A DNA stretch of 64,000 nucleotides from Marinobacter azerbaijanicus (GCF_030250645.1 NZ_JASSVS010000002.1:496001-560000), one strand, 5' to 3'; counted from the first letter of the stretch, positions 18,862 through 28,586 are shown. Notes: a model not told the origin generated them from the sequence alone. A program made the numbers and translations.

Positions 18862-19716
18862 CTCTTTGTCCCCGTTCCACGAAAGCAATTCCAGCTCCTC
18901 AGCCAGCCCGGAGCGCCATGGCAGCTGTTTGACACCAAAGGTATTGCGAATCTTGGTGCAGATCATCGTGGCATTGGCAGGCTCAAGTGCCGCCCAGGCC
19001 GGCATTTCATCCACCACCCGGATTCCTCCGGGAATACCGCTCAAACCGGTTATGGCCAGGCCGAGCTCATAGAGCGAAATATCTTCGGCACCCGCGTACT
19101 GGTAGGTTCCCCATACCTCGGCACCGCAATCGATCTGCAGGACAATCGCGGTAACCACCCGCGCGAGATCGCTGACAGTCACTGGCTGGCCATGGCATTT
19201 ACCCGGCAGCTTGATGACGTCGGAACCGGCCGCCACCGACTGTACTTTTCGGATAAAACGCCCCAGGCTCCAGCCTGTTCGAAGGATGATATGCCGGGGC
19301 AAAAGGGTTCTCAGGGCCTGCTCGCATTCCCACTGCCAGTTGCCCAGTTCGTTGCACGGCTGGCCCGGGTTAGAAGCAATGTAGGCACTCTGCTTGCGAC
19401 CGTCGAACACGTAACAGGAGGATAATTGCAACAAGGCAATACCCCGCTCGCAGGCGTGCTCAGCCAGCGCCACGGGCAAAGAGAAGGAAGCCTTGTGGGC
19501 TGCTTCCGGGTTCTTCTCCGCCATTTCCGGGTCGGCCAGCCACAGTGCGTTCACGATCAGGTCGGTATCGTCGGGAATCCACCCTTCCAGCGCCGTCAGG
19601 TCCGCCGTTTCCAGCTCACTGATCAGCAACGGGCTGACGTGGAGCGGCGTATTCCTCAGGCGCTCCAGCAATACCCGCCCCAACGGGCCATAATCATGAA
19701 CAACAAGAACGTGCAC
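18838..19716 (-). CDS. RmlD-like NAD(P)-dependent sugar-nucleotide reductase family protein
   Basis: Extended short-chain dehydrogenase fold of 292 residues. The N-terminus MHVLVVHDYGPLGRVLLERL is a Rossmann start with a degenerate glycine motif (DYGPLGR instead of GxxGxxG). LLQLSSCYVFDG resembles the RmlD/dTDP-4-dehydrorhamnose reductase motif STDYVFDG, and LRTGWSLG matches the downstream R-x-x-W segment. The catalytic YxxxK is not obvious; the place where RmlD has YGxTK reads NELGNWQWE. It may therefore be a non-catalytic or altered-substrate relative. No polysaccharide genes are nearby. Confidence 0.6.
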   Translation of the reverse strand: MHVLVVHDYGPLGRVLLERLRNTPLHVSPLLISELETADLTALEGWIPDDTDLIVNALWLADPEMAEKNPEAAHKASFSLPVALAEHACERGIALLQLSSCYVFDGRKQSAYIASNPGQPCNELGNWQWECEQALRTLLPRHIILRTGWSLGRFIRKVQSVAAGSDVIKLPGKCHGQPVTVSDLARVVTAIVLQIDCGAEVWGTYQYAGAEDISLYELGLAITGLSGIPGGIRVVDEMPAWAALEPANATMICTKIRNTFGVKQLPWRSGLAEELELLSWNGDKELTDEPAG

Positions 19717-19967
19717 GAGCGCTCACCGCCTCCGGTTTCTGTCTTTGCAACGGGTTAACAGTACCCGTGCCATATAGTCTGTATGCTGATGTGTATCGTT
19801 ATCAACACTGTAATTGTTCAGGCCCGTGTTTGGAACGCCTACCCTGGATATCACTGATATGACGAGCACCTGATACCGTTCAAGCCAATGGAACGTGCTT
19901 ATCTGAACATAGAATACACATCGTAGAACTGAGCAGACCTGACGAGCATACAACAACAGGATCCCAT

Positions 19968-20327
19968 ATGCTGAAACAACAGAGCCATATCGTTGCCCCC
20001 ATCCCGGACGAACTGCGCACCCGCGCCCTGTATACCGTTGAGGAACTCCGCGAACGGGGCAAGGCAGACAAGGAAGCTATCGACAAGCTGTTCGAACTGA
20101 TCGTCGACATGACCGACAGCGGCCTGGACTTTTTTTTCCTGGAACCCCTGCGCCGGCTGAATGCAAGCAGCATGATGATGGGTATGGCCAGAATGGGCAT
20201 CAGCAGCATGCTCAAAGGCAGCAAGATGGTGGTCCACAAGGTGTTGAAAAAACTTGATGACCGCAGCCTGGCCGCCATTCTCGACTTCATCGAGGAAATC
20301 ATCCACGAGCCCGAAGCGGTTTCGTGA
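19968..20327 (+). CDS. Conserved hypothetical protein, 119 residues
   Basis: I do not recognise this family by name. The protein MLKQQSHIVAPIPDELRTRA is mostly helical; residues 30-60 are charged, LDFFFLEPLRRL (about 53-64) is amphipathic, and a Met-rich stretch SSMMMGMARMGISSML (about 67-82) could contact membrane or another protein. No signal peptide or Cys. It is divergent from the reductase and ends three bases before the alr stop on the other strand. Codon use is like its neighbours and it reads as a true gene. Confidence 0.7.
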   Translation: MLKQQSHIVAPIPDELRTRALYTVEELRERGKADKEAIDKLFELIVDMTDSGLDFFFLEPLRRLNASSMMMGMARMGISSMLKGSKMVVHKVLKKLDDRSLAAILDFIEEIIHEPEAVS

Positions 20328-20330
20328 AGT

Positions 20331-21425
20331 TTATCCTGTGAGGCCGTTCTCCAGATACAACCTTGGTACCCGAACTGTGATGCCGGTCAGCAGCTCATAG
20401 GCAATGGTACCAGCGTGCCGTGCCACCTCATCCACGCTCACGTGCTGGCCCCAGAGCTCCACGGGGTCACCGGGCCGGGCCTCTGGAGCGTTTGTCAGGT
20501 CCACTGCCAGCATATCCATGGACACACGACCGATCAGGCGGATTCGGTTGCCAGCCACCCAGGCTGGCGTGTCCGTGCCGGCATGGCGCGGGTAGCCGTC
20601 ACCGTACCCGATGGCGACGATTCCCATCCGGGTTTCCCGTTCCGCTAACCAGCTGCAACCATAGCCCACCGACTCCCCCGCCTTGAGTGTACGCACGGCT
20701 GTCAACGGGGCTTCCAGCGTCATCACCGGTTTCAGCCCGAGCTCTGGCCCCGTCTTCTCAAGCATTGGGGAAGCGCCATACAGCATGATGCCGGGGCGAC
20801 TCCAGTCAAATAGTGGCTGTGCGGGCAGAAAGTGAGCCGCAGAGTTGCCTGCGCTCTTTGCCAACAGGGGCCAGGCAACCACAGACTCGGCAAACAGCCG
20901 CGTCTGTTGGTCCGTAAAGCCGCTTGTGGCATCGTCCGCACAGGCAAAGTGAGTTACAAAACCCACCATTTTCTGCGCCAAGGCATGGTTTTCGAGCCGG
21001 CCCATTACCTCGTTCAGCACGGCTGGCGCAAAACCCAGCCGGTTCATGCCGGTATTGACCTTGAGCCAGAGTGCCGGCACTTCCGATGCCTGCTCCAGCC
21101 AGTCAAGCTGGTAGTCGCTGTGAACCACTGCCTCAAAACCTTTACGTGCACAGGTGGCGACATCCTCTTTGCTGTGCATACCCTGCAATAACACCACCGG
21201 ATGCTCAAAACCCGCTTCCCGGATGGCCAGCGCTTCCTCGATACAGGCAACGGCAAATTTCGGCGCCTCATCCGCCAGCGCCCGTGCGACCTCACGAATA
21301 CCGTGACCATAGCCGTCAGCCTTGATAACGGCCATGGCCCGGGCCGGACTGGCCAACCTGCAGGCAAGGCGATAATTGTGGCGAAGTGCGCTGGTATCAA
21401 TATGGGCGATGGTCTTCCGTGGCAT
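20331..21425 (-). CDS. alr: Alanine racemase
   Basis: PLP enzyme converting L- to D-alanine for peptidoglycan. 364 residues. The PLP lysine is K35 in AVIKADGYGHG; the catalytic Tyr lies in ESVGYGCSW (about 254). The ATG at 21425 shares one base with the dnaB stop (TGATG), with GGTGGGGA upstream; a TTG one codon earlier is also possible. Overlap with dnaB implies translational coupling, the same dnaB-alr pair as in Pseudomonas. Confidence 0.95.
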   Translation of the reverse strand: MPRKTIAHIDTSALRHNYRLACRLASPARAMAVIKADGYGHGIREVARALADEAPKFAVACIEEALAIREAGFEHPVVLLQGMHSKEDVATCARKGFEAVVHSDYQLDWLEQASEVPALWLKVNTGMNRLGFAPAVLNEVMGRLENHALAQKMVGFVTHFACADDATSGFTDQQTRLFAESVVAWPLLAKSAGNSAAHFLPAQPLFDWSRPGIMLYGASPMLEKTGPELGLKPVMTLEAPLTAVRTLKAGESVGYGCSWLAERETRMGIVAIGYGDGYPRHAGTDTPAWVAGNRIRLIGRVSMDMLAVDLTNAPEARPGDPVELWGQHVSVDEVARHAGTIAYELLTGITVRVPRLYLENGLTG

Positions 21426-22822
21426 CAATAATCCCCACCATAATCGCCATGTGCGAGGTCTTCGAATTTGGTGTATTTACCGATAAAGGCGAGACGCACG
21501 GTACCAATAGGGCCATTCCGCTGTTTGCCGATGATGATTTCAGCAATGCCCTTGTCGGAAGTGTCTTCGTTGTAGACCTCGTCGCGGTACACGAACATGA
21601 TCACATCCGCATCCTGCTCGATGGCGCCCGATTCCCGCAGGTCCGAGTTCACCGGACGCTTGTTGGGCCGTTGCTCCAGGCTACGGTTAAGCTGCGAGAG
21701 CGCCACCACCGGACAGCTGAGCTCCTTGGCGATCCCCTTCAGGGAGCGGGAGATTTCGGAAATCTCGGCGGTGCGGCCTTCGGTGTTACCAGGCACCCGC
21801 ATCAGCTGCAGATAATCCACCATAATCAGGCCCAGCTGGCCGTCATTTTCACGGGCGATACGGCGGGCCCGTGAACGCATCTCCGTGGGACTCAGCCCCG
21901 GCGTGTCATCAATATAGAGCGGCTTGTCCTTCAGCAGGCTGACGGCCGACGTCAGCCTCGGCCAATCGTCCTCTTCCAGCTTGCCACTGCGAATACGGCT
22001 CTGGTCGATCCTTCCCAGGGAGGACAGCATACGCATAACCAGCGCATCCGCCGGCATCTCCATGCTGAATACCAGAATCGGCGTACTGGTGCTGATCAAA
22101 GCGTTCTCGACGATGTTCATGGCAAAGGTGGTCTTACCCATGGAAGGACGACCGGCCACGATCAGCAGGTCCGCCGGCTGCATACCCGACGTCCACTCAT
22201 CCAGATCCTTGAACCCGGTGGTCAGGCCTGTCGTTGTCTCACCGGATTCGAACAGCTCCTCAATACGGCTGAGAGCCTTGGTAAGAATCGGGTTAATGGT
22301 CTGTGGGCCAGAGCCCTCTTTCACCCGTGATTCGGCAATCTGGAAGACGTTACGCTCGGCCTCGTCCAGGATCTCATTGCTGTTACGCCCCTGGGGATTG
22401 AACGCGGAATCGGATATCTGGCCGGATACCTGCACCAACTGACGCAGGATCGAACGTTCACGCACGATTTCCGCATAGGCACGGATATTGGCTGCGCCTG
22501 GAGTTTTCTCCGCCAGTTCTGCCAGGTAGGAGAGACCGCCGGCATCTTCGATATCGCCAGCCCGCTCAAGAAACTCGGTCAGCGTGACCACATCCAGCGG
22601 TTCGCTCTCGCCGGCAAGGCGCTCGGCAGCGCCGAAGATCAGGCGATGATCCTGGCGGTAAAAATCGACCGCGGAGATGATCTCCGAGATCTCATCAAAT
22701 CGGCGGTTGTCCAGCATCAGGCCGCCAAGAACTGCCTGCTCGGCCTCGACGGAATGAGGCGGAACCTTGATTCGGCTGGTTTCAGGGTCGCTGTTTACCG
22801 GTTTGAAATTCGGATTGGCCAT
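21425..22822 (-). CDS. dnaB: Replicative DNA helicase
   Basis: Hexameric 5'-3' fork helicase. 465 residues: N-terminal DnaG-interacting domain (about 20-120, starts VEAEQAVLGGLMLDNRRFDE), linker, and RecA-like ATPase with Walker A GRPSMGKTTFA (about 216), Walker B LIMVDYLQLM (about 318) and arginine-finger region YRDEVYNEDT. Lies downstream of rplI with a strong hairpin between, and overlaps alr. No intein or insertion seen. Confidence 0.96.
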   Translation of the reverse strand: MANPNFKPVNSDPETSRIKVPPHSVEAEQAVLGGLMLDNRRFDEISEIISAVDFYRQDHRLIFGAAERLAGESEPLDVVTLTEFLERAGDIEDAGGLSYLAELAEKTPGAANIRAYAEIVRERSILRQLVQVSGQISDSAFNPQGRNSNEILDEAERNVFQIAESRVKEGSGPQTINPILTKALSRIEELFESGETTTGLTTGFKDLDEWTSGMQPADLLIVAGRPSMGKTTFAMNIVENALISTSTPILVFSMEMPADALVMRMLSSLGRIDQSRIRSGKLEEDDWPRLTSAVSLLKDKPLYIDDTPGLSPTEMRSRARRIARENDGQLGLIMVDYLQLMRVPGNTEGRTAEISEISRSLKGIAKELSCPVVALSQLNRSLEQRPNKRPVNSDLRESGAIEQDADVIMFVYRDEVYNEDTSDKGIAEIIIGKQRNGPIGTVRLAFIGKYTKFEDLAHGDYGGDY

Positions 22823-22921
22823 GGAAACGTCTTCATCTGGGCATCACATCCGTGACAGTTTACGGGGATTGTCGATGCGATGGGAGAGCAACAGTAAGCG
22901 CAAATCATACACCAGAAAGCA

Positions 22922-22959
22922 ACAGGCCCGGAATCCACATGTGCGGATTCCGGGCCTGT
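22922..22959 (-). terminator. Terminator-like hairpin after rplI
   Basis: A 15-bp exact stem (ACAGGCCCGGAATCC and its complement) with an eight-base loop, in the rplI-dnaB gap. On the minus strand it is followed by TTGCTTTC, a weak T-rich tail. It may partly separate the rpsF operon from dnaB. Confidence 0.7.
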
Positions 22960-23005
22960 ATGGCTGCCACCGGAAAACCTCCGGTGTTACCACCTAACCG
23001 TCAAT

Positions 23006-23452
23006 TCACTCGGCAACAACGGCCAGGTTAATTGTAGCGGTTACGTCGGAGTGCAGCTGAAGCTCGATCTCGTACTCGCCAACCACACGGAGTGGACCTT
23101 CTGGCAGACGAACTTCACTTTTCTCTACGTCGGTGCCGGCAGCGGTAATTGCATCAGCAATGTCGCGCACACCGATAGAACCGAACAGCTTGCCTTCTTC
23201 ACCAGCCTTGGAGGTGATGGTGACAGAGGCGCCTTCCAGAGCTTCGGCACGAGCCTGGGCTTCAGCCAGCTTCTCGGCTGCGGCCTTTTCCAGCTCTGCA
23301 CGACGCTCTTCGAACGCCTTCAGGTTGTCGGCAGTTGCCGGAACAGCCTTGCCATAGGGCAGCAGAAAATTACGACCGTACCCGGCCTTTACCTTGACCT
23401 TGTCACCCAGTGAACCAAGGTTTGCTACTTTTTCGAGCAGAATAACTTCCAT
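23006..23452 (-). CDS. rplI: 50S ribosomal protein L9
   Basis: 148 residues with the N-terminal rRNA-binding domain [28 protein letters not shown], a long central helix (about 41-75, rich in Glu, Ala, Lys) and a C-terminal domain with [16 protein letters not shown]. Last gene of the rpsF-rpsR-membrane protein-rplI cluster; AGAGG lies nine bases before the ATG. Confidence 0.97.
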   Translation of the reverse strand: MEVILLEKVANLGSLGDKVKVKAGYGRNFLLPYGKAVPATADNLKAFEERRAELEKAAAEKLAEAQARAEALEGASVTITSKAGEEGKLFGSIGVRDIADAITAAGTDVEKSEVRLPEGPLRVVGEYEIELQLHSDVTATINLAVVAE

Positions 23453-23472
23453 CTCGTTAACCTCTTCGCGCT

Positions 23473-24339
23473 TTATTCAGCCGGGCCGGAGGGCTTGATT
23501 CGTCTCCGGATATCCAGCCAGCTATCCACAAAAGCCAGAACTACTAACAGAATCATCAGGCTCGGGCCAAGCAGCACCAGTGCCATGTAGAACAGCACCA
23601 GCCACTGGCCACTCAGATTTTTACGACCAACAAGGCCATGAACCAGGGCCAGCCCCGCCACAAACAGCGGCAACCCTCCGGCCCAGCCCAGCAGCATGGA
23701 ATTCAGCCCAAGAACGGGCCCTGCCACCATGGTAATCACACAGATAACCGCGATTGCCGGTGACAGCCGGAGCGAGTGAAACTCGGCCCGGAATCCGCCG
23801 GGATTATATAGCCCGGCCTGCCAGGATCTTGCCAACATGGTCACACACACACCGATTACCAGGTAAGTGCCGGCCATGCTCGCATTCATGGTCTGCCGAA
23901 TGACTGTTTCCAGCCTGTCGCCAAGACTATTGGCCACTTCGGCGTTGTACTCTTCGTAAAATCTTACTCCTGTCTGCACCAGATCGTTCAACAGATCCGG
24001 ATACAGCAGAGGCAACATCATGCCTGTCACAATACCCAGGAAACTGCCTGCCAGCAGCGCTTTCTCCCACGACAGGGTTGTTCTCAGTATTGATGCCATC
24101 AGCATTACCTGAAGCAGCGCTACCAGTGCTGTCGGGTCCTGCCCGAACCAGCTCCAGCCGAGTGCCGGAAGCAATGCCCAGAGACCGATATTCAGCCCCT
24201 GGCTGATACCCAGCCTGAGAATGACCAGGCCAACAACCGCTGCACCAATCCAGAACAACAGGGGTATCGCAGTCGTAACTGCTGCCACCCCGCCTGCCTG
24301 CAGAGGACCGCGCATTACAAACTGTGCCAGTGCACGCAT
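23473..24339 (-). CDS. DUF2232/YybS-like integral membrane protein
   Basis: 288 residues with about eight hydrophobic segments, for example [20 protein letters not shown] (about 26-46) and [20 protein letters not shown] near the C-terminus. The position between rpsR and rplI and the pattern fit the YybS-like membrane family found there in Pseudomonas. Function unknown. It interrupts the otherwise compact ribosomal operon, 20 bases before rplI and 27 bases after rpsR. Confidence 0.75.
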   Translation of the reverse strand: MRALAQFVMRGPLQAGGVAAVTTAIPLLFWIGAAVVGLVILRLGISQGLNIGLWALLPALGWSWFGQDPTALVALLQVMLMASILRTTLSWEKALLAGSFLGIVTGMMLPLLYPDLLNDLVQTGVRFYEEYNAEVANSLGDRLETVIRQTMNASMAGTYLVIGVCVTMLARSWQAGLYNPGGFRAEFHSLRLSPAIAVICVITMVAGPVLGLNSMLLGWAGGLPLFVAGLALVHGLVGRKNLSGQWLVLFYMALVLLGPSLMILLVVLAFVDSWLDIRRRIKPSGPAE

Positions 24340-24366
24340 GGTCCCGGGTCCTGTCTATTCTGTTAC

Positions 24367-24597
24367 TTAGTTATCGTGACTGTCCGAATACGGCAGCAGT
24401 GCCAGGTAGCGGGCACGCTTGATAGCGGTAGCCAGCTGACGCTGATAGCGTGCCTTGGTGCCGGTGATACGGCTGGGCACGATCTTGCCGGTTTCAGTAA
24501 TGTAACCTTTCAGGGTGTCCAGATCCTTGTAATCGATCTCTTTAACACCTTCTGCCGTGAAGCGGCAGAACTTACGACGTCTGAAAAAACGAGCCAT
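24367..24597 (-). CDS. rpsR: 30S ribosomal protein S18
   Basis: 76 residues, [20 protein letters not shown] then the conserved [26 protein letters not shown]18 pairs with S6 on the small-subunit platform. The Cys in RKFCRF is a usual position. Follows rpsF by 29 bases. Confidence 0.97.
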   Translation of the reverse strand: MARFFRRRKFCRFTAEGVKEIDYKDLDTLKGYITETGKIVPSRITGTKARYQRQLATAIKRARYLALLPYSDSHDN

Positions 24598-24626
24598 AAC
24601 TTAACTCCTCAACTCCGGTGATGGTT

Positions 24627-25043
24627 TTACTCTTCTTCGTCCTGGGTTTCAGCACGCTGACGTGGTTCGTCAGATTCGGCTGAACGACGCGGACGATCAT
24701 CGCCGCCACGACGGTCTTCACGGGACTCGGAAGCTTTCATCGGGGACAGGTCCGTATCGGCACCATCGCGGCGCAGGATCATGTCGCGGATGATGGCATC
24801 GTTGAAACGGAAGTTGTGAGTCAGCTCGTCCATCGCTGCCTGTGAACATTCAACATTCATCAGAACGTAGTGAGCCTTGTGAATCTTGTTGATCGGGTAT
24901 GCCAGATGACGACGGCCCCAATCTTCCAGGCGATGTACCTTGCCGCCATCTTCATTGATGACGCCGGTATAACGCTCGATCATCGCGGGCACTTGCTCGC
25001 TCTGATCCGGGTGTACCATAAATACGATTTCGTAGTGACGCAT
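24627..25043 (-). CDS. rpsF: 30S ribosomal protein S6
   Basis: 138 residues: the S6 ferredoxin-like domain [20 protein letters not shown] to about residue 100, then an Arg/Asp/Glu-rich tail ([20 protein letters not shown]) longer than in many species; such tails are targets of RimK glutamylation in E. coli, where the end is Glu-Glu as here (QDEEE). First gene of the operon; candidate promoter and S6:S18 leader lie upstream. Confidence 0.96.
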   Translation of the reverse strand: MRHYEIVFMVHPDQSEQVPAMIERYTGVINEDGGKVHRLEDWGRRHLAYPINKIHKAHYVLMNVECSQAAMDELTHNFRFNDAIIRDMILRRDGADTDLSPMKASESREDRRGGDDRPRRSAESDEPRQRAETQDEEE

Positions 25044-25103
25044 GAGTTCTCCCTACGGTTTGAACAGCCTCCAGCAAACGCACAGAAAAAGATCAGGCAA
25101 ATG

Positions 25104-25144
25104 CAAGAAGCAAGGAGGTGGCAGACAGAGCTGCCGGCTTCTTG
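25104..25144 (-). promoter_or_regulatory. Candidate S6:S18 autoregulatory leader hairpin
   Basis: In the rpsF 5' leader the minus strand forms an 8-bp outer stem (CAAGAAGC/GCTTCTTG) and a 5-bp inner stem (GGCAG/CTGCC, loop CTCTGT). The stems are joined by a single C on one side and an eight-base bulge ACCTCCTT on the other; GCCGG spans the left junction. An asymmetric hairpin with a CCG next to the bulge in this place is what the S6:S18 operon-repression motif looks like as I remember it. The exact consensus could not be checked. Confidence 0.5.
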
Positions 25145-25180
25145 ATGCGAACTGCCCCTATTTCAGGCAATACAACACCG

Positions 25181-25196
25181 CCCCCTGAAAAGGGGG
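25181..25196 (-). other. Stem-loop at the predicted 5' end of the rpsF transcript
   Basis: CCCCCT-TTTC-AGGGGG on the minus strand, 27 bases past the rlmB stop and at the predicted start point of the promoter at 25203-25231. It could end the rlmB transcript or protect the 5' end of the rpsF transcript. Confidence 0.45.
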
Positions 25197-25202
25197 TCAG
25201 GT

Positions 25203-25231
25203 ATTCTAGGCGTGTGGCGGGTACTATGCAA
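25203..25231 (-). promoter_or_regulatory. Candidate promoter of the rpsF operon
   Basis: On the minus strand TTGCAT (25226-25231), a 17-base spacer and TAGAAT (25203-25208). The -35 overlaps the final codons of rlmB. The predicted start is near 25196, giving a leader of about 150 bases to the rpsF ATG. Confidence 0.5.
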
Positions 25232-25961
25232 GCCGCTGGCGCAAAGCCTCGTAGAGGCACACCCCGGTGGCCACAGAAACGTTCAGGCTGTCCACGTGCC
25301 CAAGCATGGGGATATTGATCAACAGGTCGCAATGTTCGCGTGTCAGCCTGCGCATGCCTTTGCCTTCGGCCCCCATAACCAGCGCTACAGGGCCGGTGAA
25401 ATCGGCCTGATACAAAGTACTGTCTGCCTCACCGGCAGTACCGATAAGCCAGACGCCATCGTCCTTGATGGTTCGCATGAATCTCGCAAGGTTGGTCACG
25501 CGCACCAGCGGAACCGTTTCGGCAGCCCCACAGGCCACCTTGCGGACAGTTGGGGAAAGCGAGGCCGACTTGTCTTTCGGCACCACCACGGCCTGCACGC
25601 CGACTGCATCCGCAGTACGCAGGCAGGCGCCGAGATTGTGGGGGTCAGTGACACCATCCAGAATAAGCAGGAACGGCGGTCGGTCGGAGCCGGACAGCAT
25701 GGCCAGCAGGTCATCCTCACTCCATTCACGACTCTCGGACACCGCTGCCACCACGCCCTGGTGGACCCCGGAGACCCGCTGATCCAGCTCCTTACGGTGC
25801 ACCACACTCCAGCGTACTCCGATCTCATTCAGAGCATCGGTAACGGTTTTGACCCGCCGGTCTTCCCGGCCGGTCTGGATCCACACCTGCTGCAGGCGCT
25901 CCGGTTCGCGCTTGAGAACGGCTTCAACCGCATGCCAGCCAAAAATGAACTCTTCAGCCAC
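25224..25961 (-). CDS. rlmB: 23S rRNA (guanosine-2251-2'-O)-methyltransferase
   Basis: SPOUT methyltransferase that modifies Gm2251 in the P loop. 245 residues: N-terminal substrate domain MAEEFIFGWHAVEAVLKREP, then motif 1 LDGVTDPHNLGACLRTADA, motif 2 VMGAEGKGMRRLTREHCD and motif 3 LNVSVATGVCLYEALRQR, which form the SAM-binding knot. Four bases after the rnr stop, so an rnr-rlmB operon. Confidence 0.95.
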   Translation of the reverse strand: MAEEFIFGWHAVEAVLKREPERLQQVWIQTGREDRRVKTVTDALNEIGVRWSVVHRKELDQRVSGVHQGVVAAVSESREWSEDDLLAMLSGSDRPPFLLILDGVTDPHNLGACLRTADAVGVQAVVVPKDKSASLSPTVRKVACGAAETVPLVRVTNLARFMRTIKDDGVWLIGTAGEADSTLYQADFTGPVALVMGAEGKGMRRLTREHCDLLINIPMLGHVDSLNVSVATGVCLYEALRQRLA

Positions 25962-25964
25962 AGC

Positions 25965-28586
25965 TTATTTTCCTGACTTGCGGGATTTGCGTTTCTTGTC
26001 AGCGCCGTCGGTTTTGCCAGCAGGCTTCTTGCCTTTGCCTTTGCCTTTGCCCAACGCCAGCTTGGCGGCCTCTGCCACCAGCTTGTCGCGGGCTGACAAC
26101 TCGCCATCATCTTCGTAGGTCGGTGCTACCTGCTCAGGCTTTGCTGATTTGCCACCGGTCTGTGGCGCGGAACCTTTCCGCCGGCGCGGCTTTGCGACGG
26201 CATCCCCGCCTTTGTCACGACCACCCTTGCCTCGATCACCGCCGGGGGAACGACCTGCAGAGCCTTTGCCCCCTTTGCCACGACCCTTACTTTTATCCCT
26301 TGGTTCACGCTTGGTGATTTCCAGAGCATCGCGGTCCGCCTGGCGATGTTGGGGTTCGCTCACCAGTTCAAGGTCGATCTTGCGGTCTTCCATGCCTACA
26401 CGCACCACCTTCACCCGGACATCGTCCCCGAGGCGAAAGCTCATGGCGGTACGCTCACCAATCAGGCGATGCTTGGCAGAATCGTGATGGAAGTAGTCAC
26501 CACTGAGCGTGGATACGTGCACAAGGCCTTCGATGTAGACTCCTGACAGTTCCACGAAGAAGCCGAATGGCACAACGGCGGCAATCACACCGTTGTATTC
26601 CTCGCCGACGTGATCCTTCAGATACTCACACTTGAGCCACGCCATGACATCGCGGGTGGCGTCATCTGCACGCCGCTCGGTCATCGAACAGTGCTCGCCA
26701 AGTTGATGCATCCGGGCTGTATCGTAAGGATAATCCGCAAGGTCCGGGTCAGGCTTTGGAGGAGCAACCACGTCCTTACTGTTTTCTTCACCGTGAACCA
26801 CCGACTTGATCCCGCGATGCACGATCAGGTCCGGGTAGCGACGAATCGGCGAAGTAAAGTGGGCATAGCTGGAGAAACCAAGACCGAAGTGGCCGCCTTC
26901 CTCCGGACTGTAAACGGCCTGACTCAGAGAGCGCAGCATTACGGTCTGGATCACGTTGGCATCGGAGCGGTCTGAAATACTGGACAGCAGCTCCTGATAA
27001 TCCGCCGAGGTTGGTTTGTCGCCTCCACCCAGCTGCAGGCCCAGCTCGCTCAGGAACAGCCGCACTGCATTAAGCCGCTCTTCCGAGGGACCGTCGTGCA
27101 CACGATACAGGGAAGGCACCTTGTGCTTTTTGAGAAAACGTGCGGTTGCCACGTTGGCAGCCAGCATGCATTCCTCGACAATCTTGTGGGCGTCGTTGCG
27201 CTGGACCGGGACAATTTCCTCGATCTTGCGATTCGCATCGAACACCACCTTCGTTTCTGTGGTTTCAAAATCTATGGCGCCCCGCTCGGTTCGAGCCTTG
27301 CGCAGCAACTTGTAAAGGTTGTAAAGATTGTGCAGGTGCGGCAACACATGAGCGTACTGCTCCGACAACCTGTAGCCTGGCTCCGAATCCGGCCGTTCCA
27401 GCATATCGCTGACCTTGTTGTAGGTCAGCCGCGCGTGGCTGTGCATCACTGCCTGGTAGAAGGTATAGCCACTGATCGCACCGGCGGCACTGACGGTCAT
27501 GTCCGCTACCATACATAGGCGGTCCACTCCCGGGTTCAGTGAGCACAGGCCATTGGACAGCTTCTCCGGGAGCATGGGTACCACGTGATCCGGGAAATAC
27601 ACGGAGTTGCCGCGGTTTATCGCCTCTTCATCCAGCGGAGTTCCCGGGCGCACGTAGTGTGACACATCTGCAATCGCTACCAGCAGGCGGTAACCACCAC
27701 GAGGACGCGGCTCGCAATAGATGGCGTCGTCAAAGTCCCGTGCGGTTTCATCATCGATGGTCACCAGGCGCAGATTGCGGATATCCACCCGGTTCTGCTT
27801 GTCCTTCTCAGTGACCTCTTCGGGGATCTCTGCCGCCTGCTCACCCACCGCTGGCGGCCAGCTATGGGGAATATCGTAAGAGCGGATGGCCACATCTATT
27901 TCCATGCCCGGCGCCATGTGCTCGCCAAGCACTTCCACTATCTTGCCTGTGGGCTGGGTGCGCACCGTGGGCTGACGAAGGATATCCACCACCACGTACT
28001 GGCCATGCCGGGCTTCATTAATGTGTTCGGCGGGAATCAGCACTTCGTGGTTAATACGGGCATTCTCCGGGACCACAAAGGAAATGCCGCTTTCCTGGAA
28101 CAGACGGCCGACAGTCTGATGGGTGCGATATTCCAGCACCTCAACAATAACGCCCTCGCGGCGCCCCCGGTCGTCTACCCGGTCTACCCGGGCCGCAACC
28201 CGATCACCGTGAAACACCTGCCGCATCTGACGAGCCGTCAGGAACAGATCCGAACCACCATCATCCGGAATCAGGAACCCGAACCCGTCCTTGTGCCCGG
28301 TTACACGGCCTGTCACCAGGTCAGCCTCTTCAATGGGCAGATAGGCACCACGGCGATTGCAGATCAACTGCCCATCACGACACATGGCAATCAGCCTGCG
28401 GCGAAGGGCTTCAATACCCTCCTCGGACTGCTGCCCCAACTCTTCGCACAAGGTTTCGTGCGTGGCCGGTGCACCCCTTTCTTTCAGATGCTCCAGGATG
28501 AACTCCCGGCTCTGGATCGGGTTGTCGTACTTGCTCGCCTCACGCTGGGCGTGTGGGTCATTATCTGTCTTTTTTCTGGAAACCAT
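25965..28586 (-). CDS. rnr: Ribonuclease R
   Basis: 3'-5' exoribonuclease for structured RNA, rRNA quality control and trans-translation decay. 873 residues: winged-helix N-terminus (about 20-80), cold-shock domains (about 85-230), RNB catalytic domain with metal-binding Asp cluster LVTIDDETARDFDDAIYCEP (about 280-300), S1 domain (about 650-735) and a long Lys/Arg/Gly tail from about 755 ending KTDGADKKRKSRKSGK. Tail length is greater than in E. coli. Preceded by AGGGATACGA. Operon with rlmB. Confidence 0.95.
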   Translation of the reverse strand: MVSRKKTDNDPHAQREASKYDNPIQSREFILEHLKERGAPATHETLCEELGQQSEEGIEALRRRLIAMCRDGQLICNRRGAYLPIEEADLVTGRVTGHKDGFGFLIPDDGGSDLFLTARQMRQVFHGDRVAARVDRVDDRGRREGVIVEVLEYRTHQTVGRLFQESGISFVVPENARINHEVLIPAEHINEARHGQYVVVDILRQPTVRTQPTGKIVEVLGEHMAPGMEIDVAIRSYDIPHSWPPAVGEQAAEIPEEVTEKDKQNRVDIRNLRLVTIDDETARDFDDAIYCEPRPRGGYRLLVAIADVSHYVRPGTPLDEEAINRGNSVYFPDHVVPMLPEKLSNGLCSLNPGVDRLCMVADMTVSAAGAISGYTFYQAVMHSHARLTYNKVSDMLERPDSEPGYRLSEQYAHVLPHLHNLYNLYKLLRKARTERGAIDFETTETKVVFDANRKIEEIVPVQRNDAHKIVEECMLAANVATARFLKKHKVPSLYRVHDGPSEERLNAVRLFLSELGLQLGGGDKPTSADYQELLSSISDRSDANVIQTVMLRSLSQAVYSPEEGGHFGLGFSSYAHFTSPIRRYPDLIVHRGIKSVVHGEENSKDVVAPPKPDPDLADYPYDTARMHQLGEHCSMTERRADDATRDVMAWLKCEYLKDHVGEEYNGVIAAVVPFGFFVELSGVYIEGLVHVSTLSGDYFHHDSAKHRLIGERTAMSFRLGDDVRVKVVRVGMEDRKIDLELVSEPQHRQADRDALEITKREPRDKSKGRGKGGKGSAGRSPGGDRGKGGRDKGGDAVAKPRRRKGSAPQTGGKSAKPEQVAPTYEDDGELSARDKLVAEAAKLALGKGKGKGKKPAGKTDGADKKRKSRKSGK

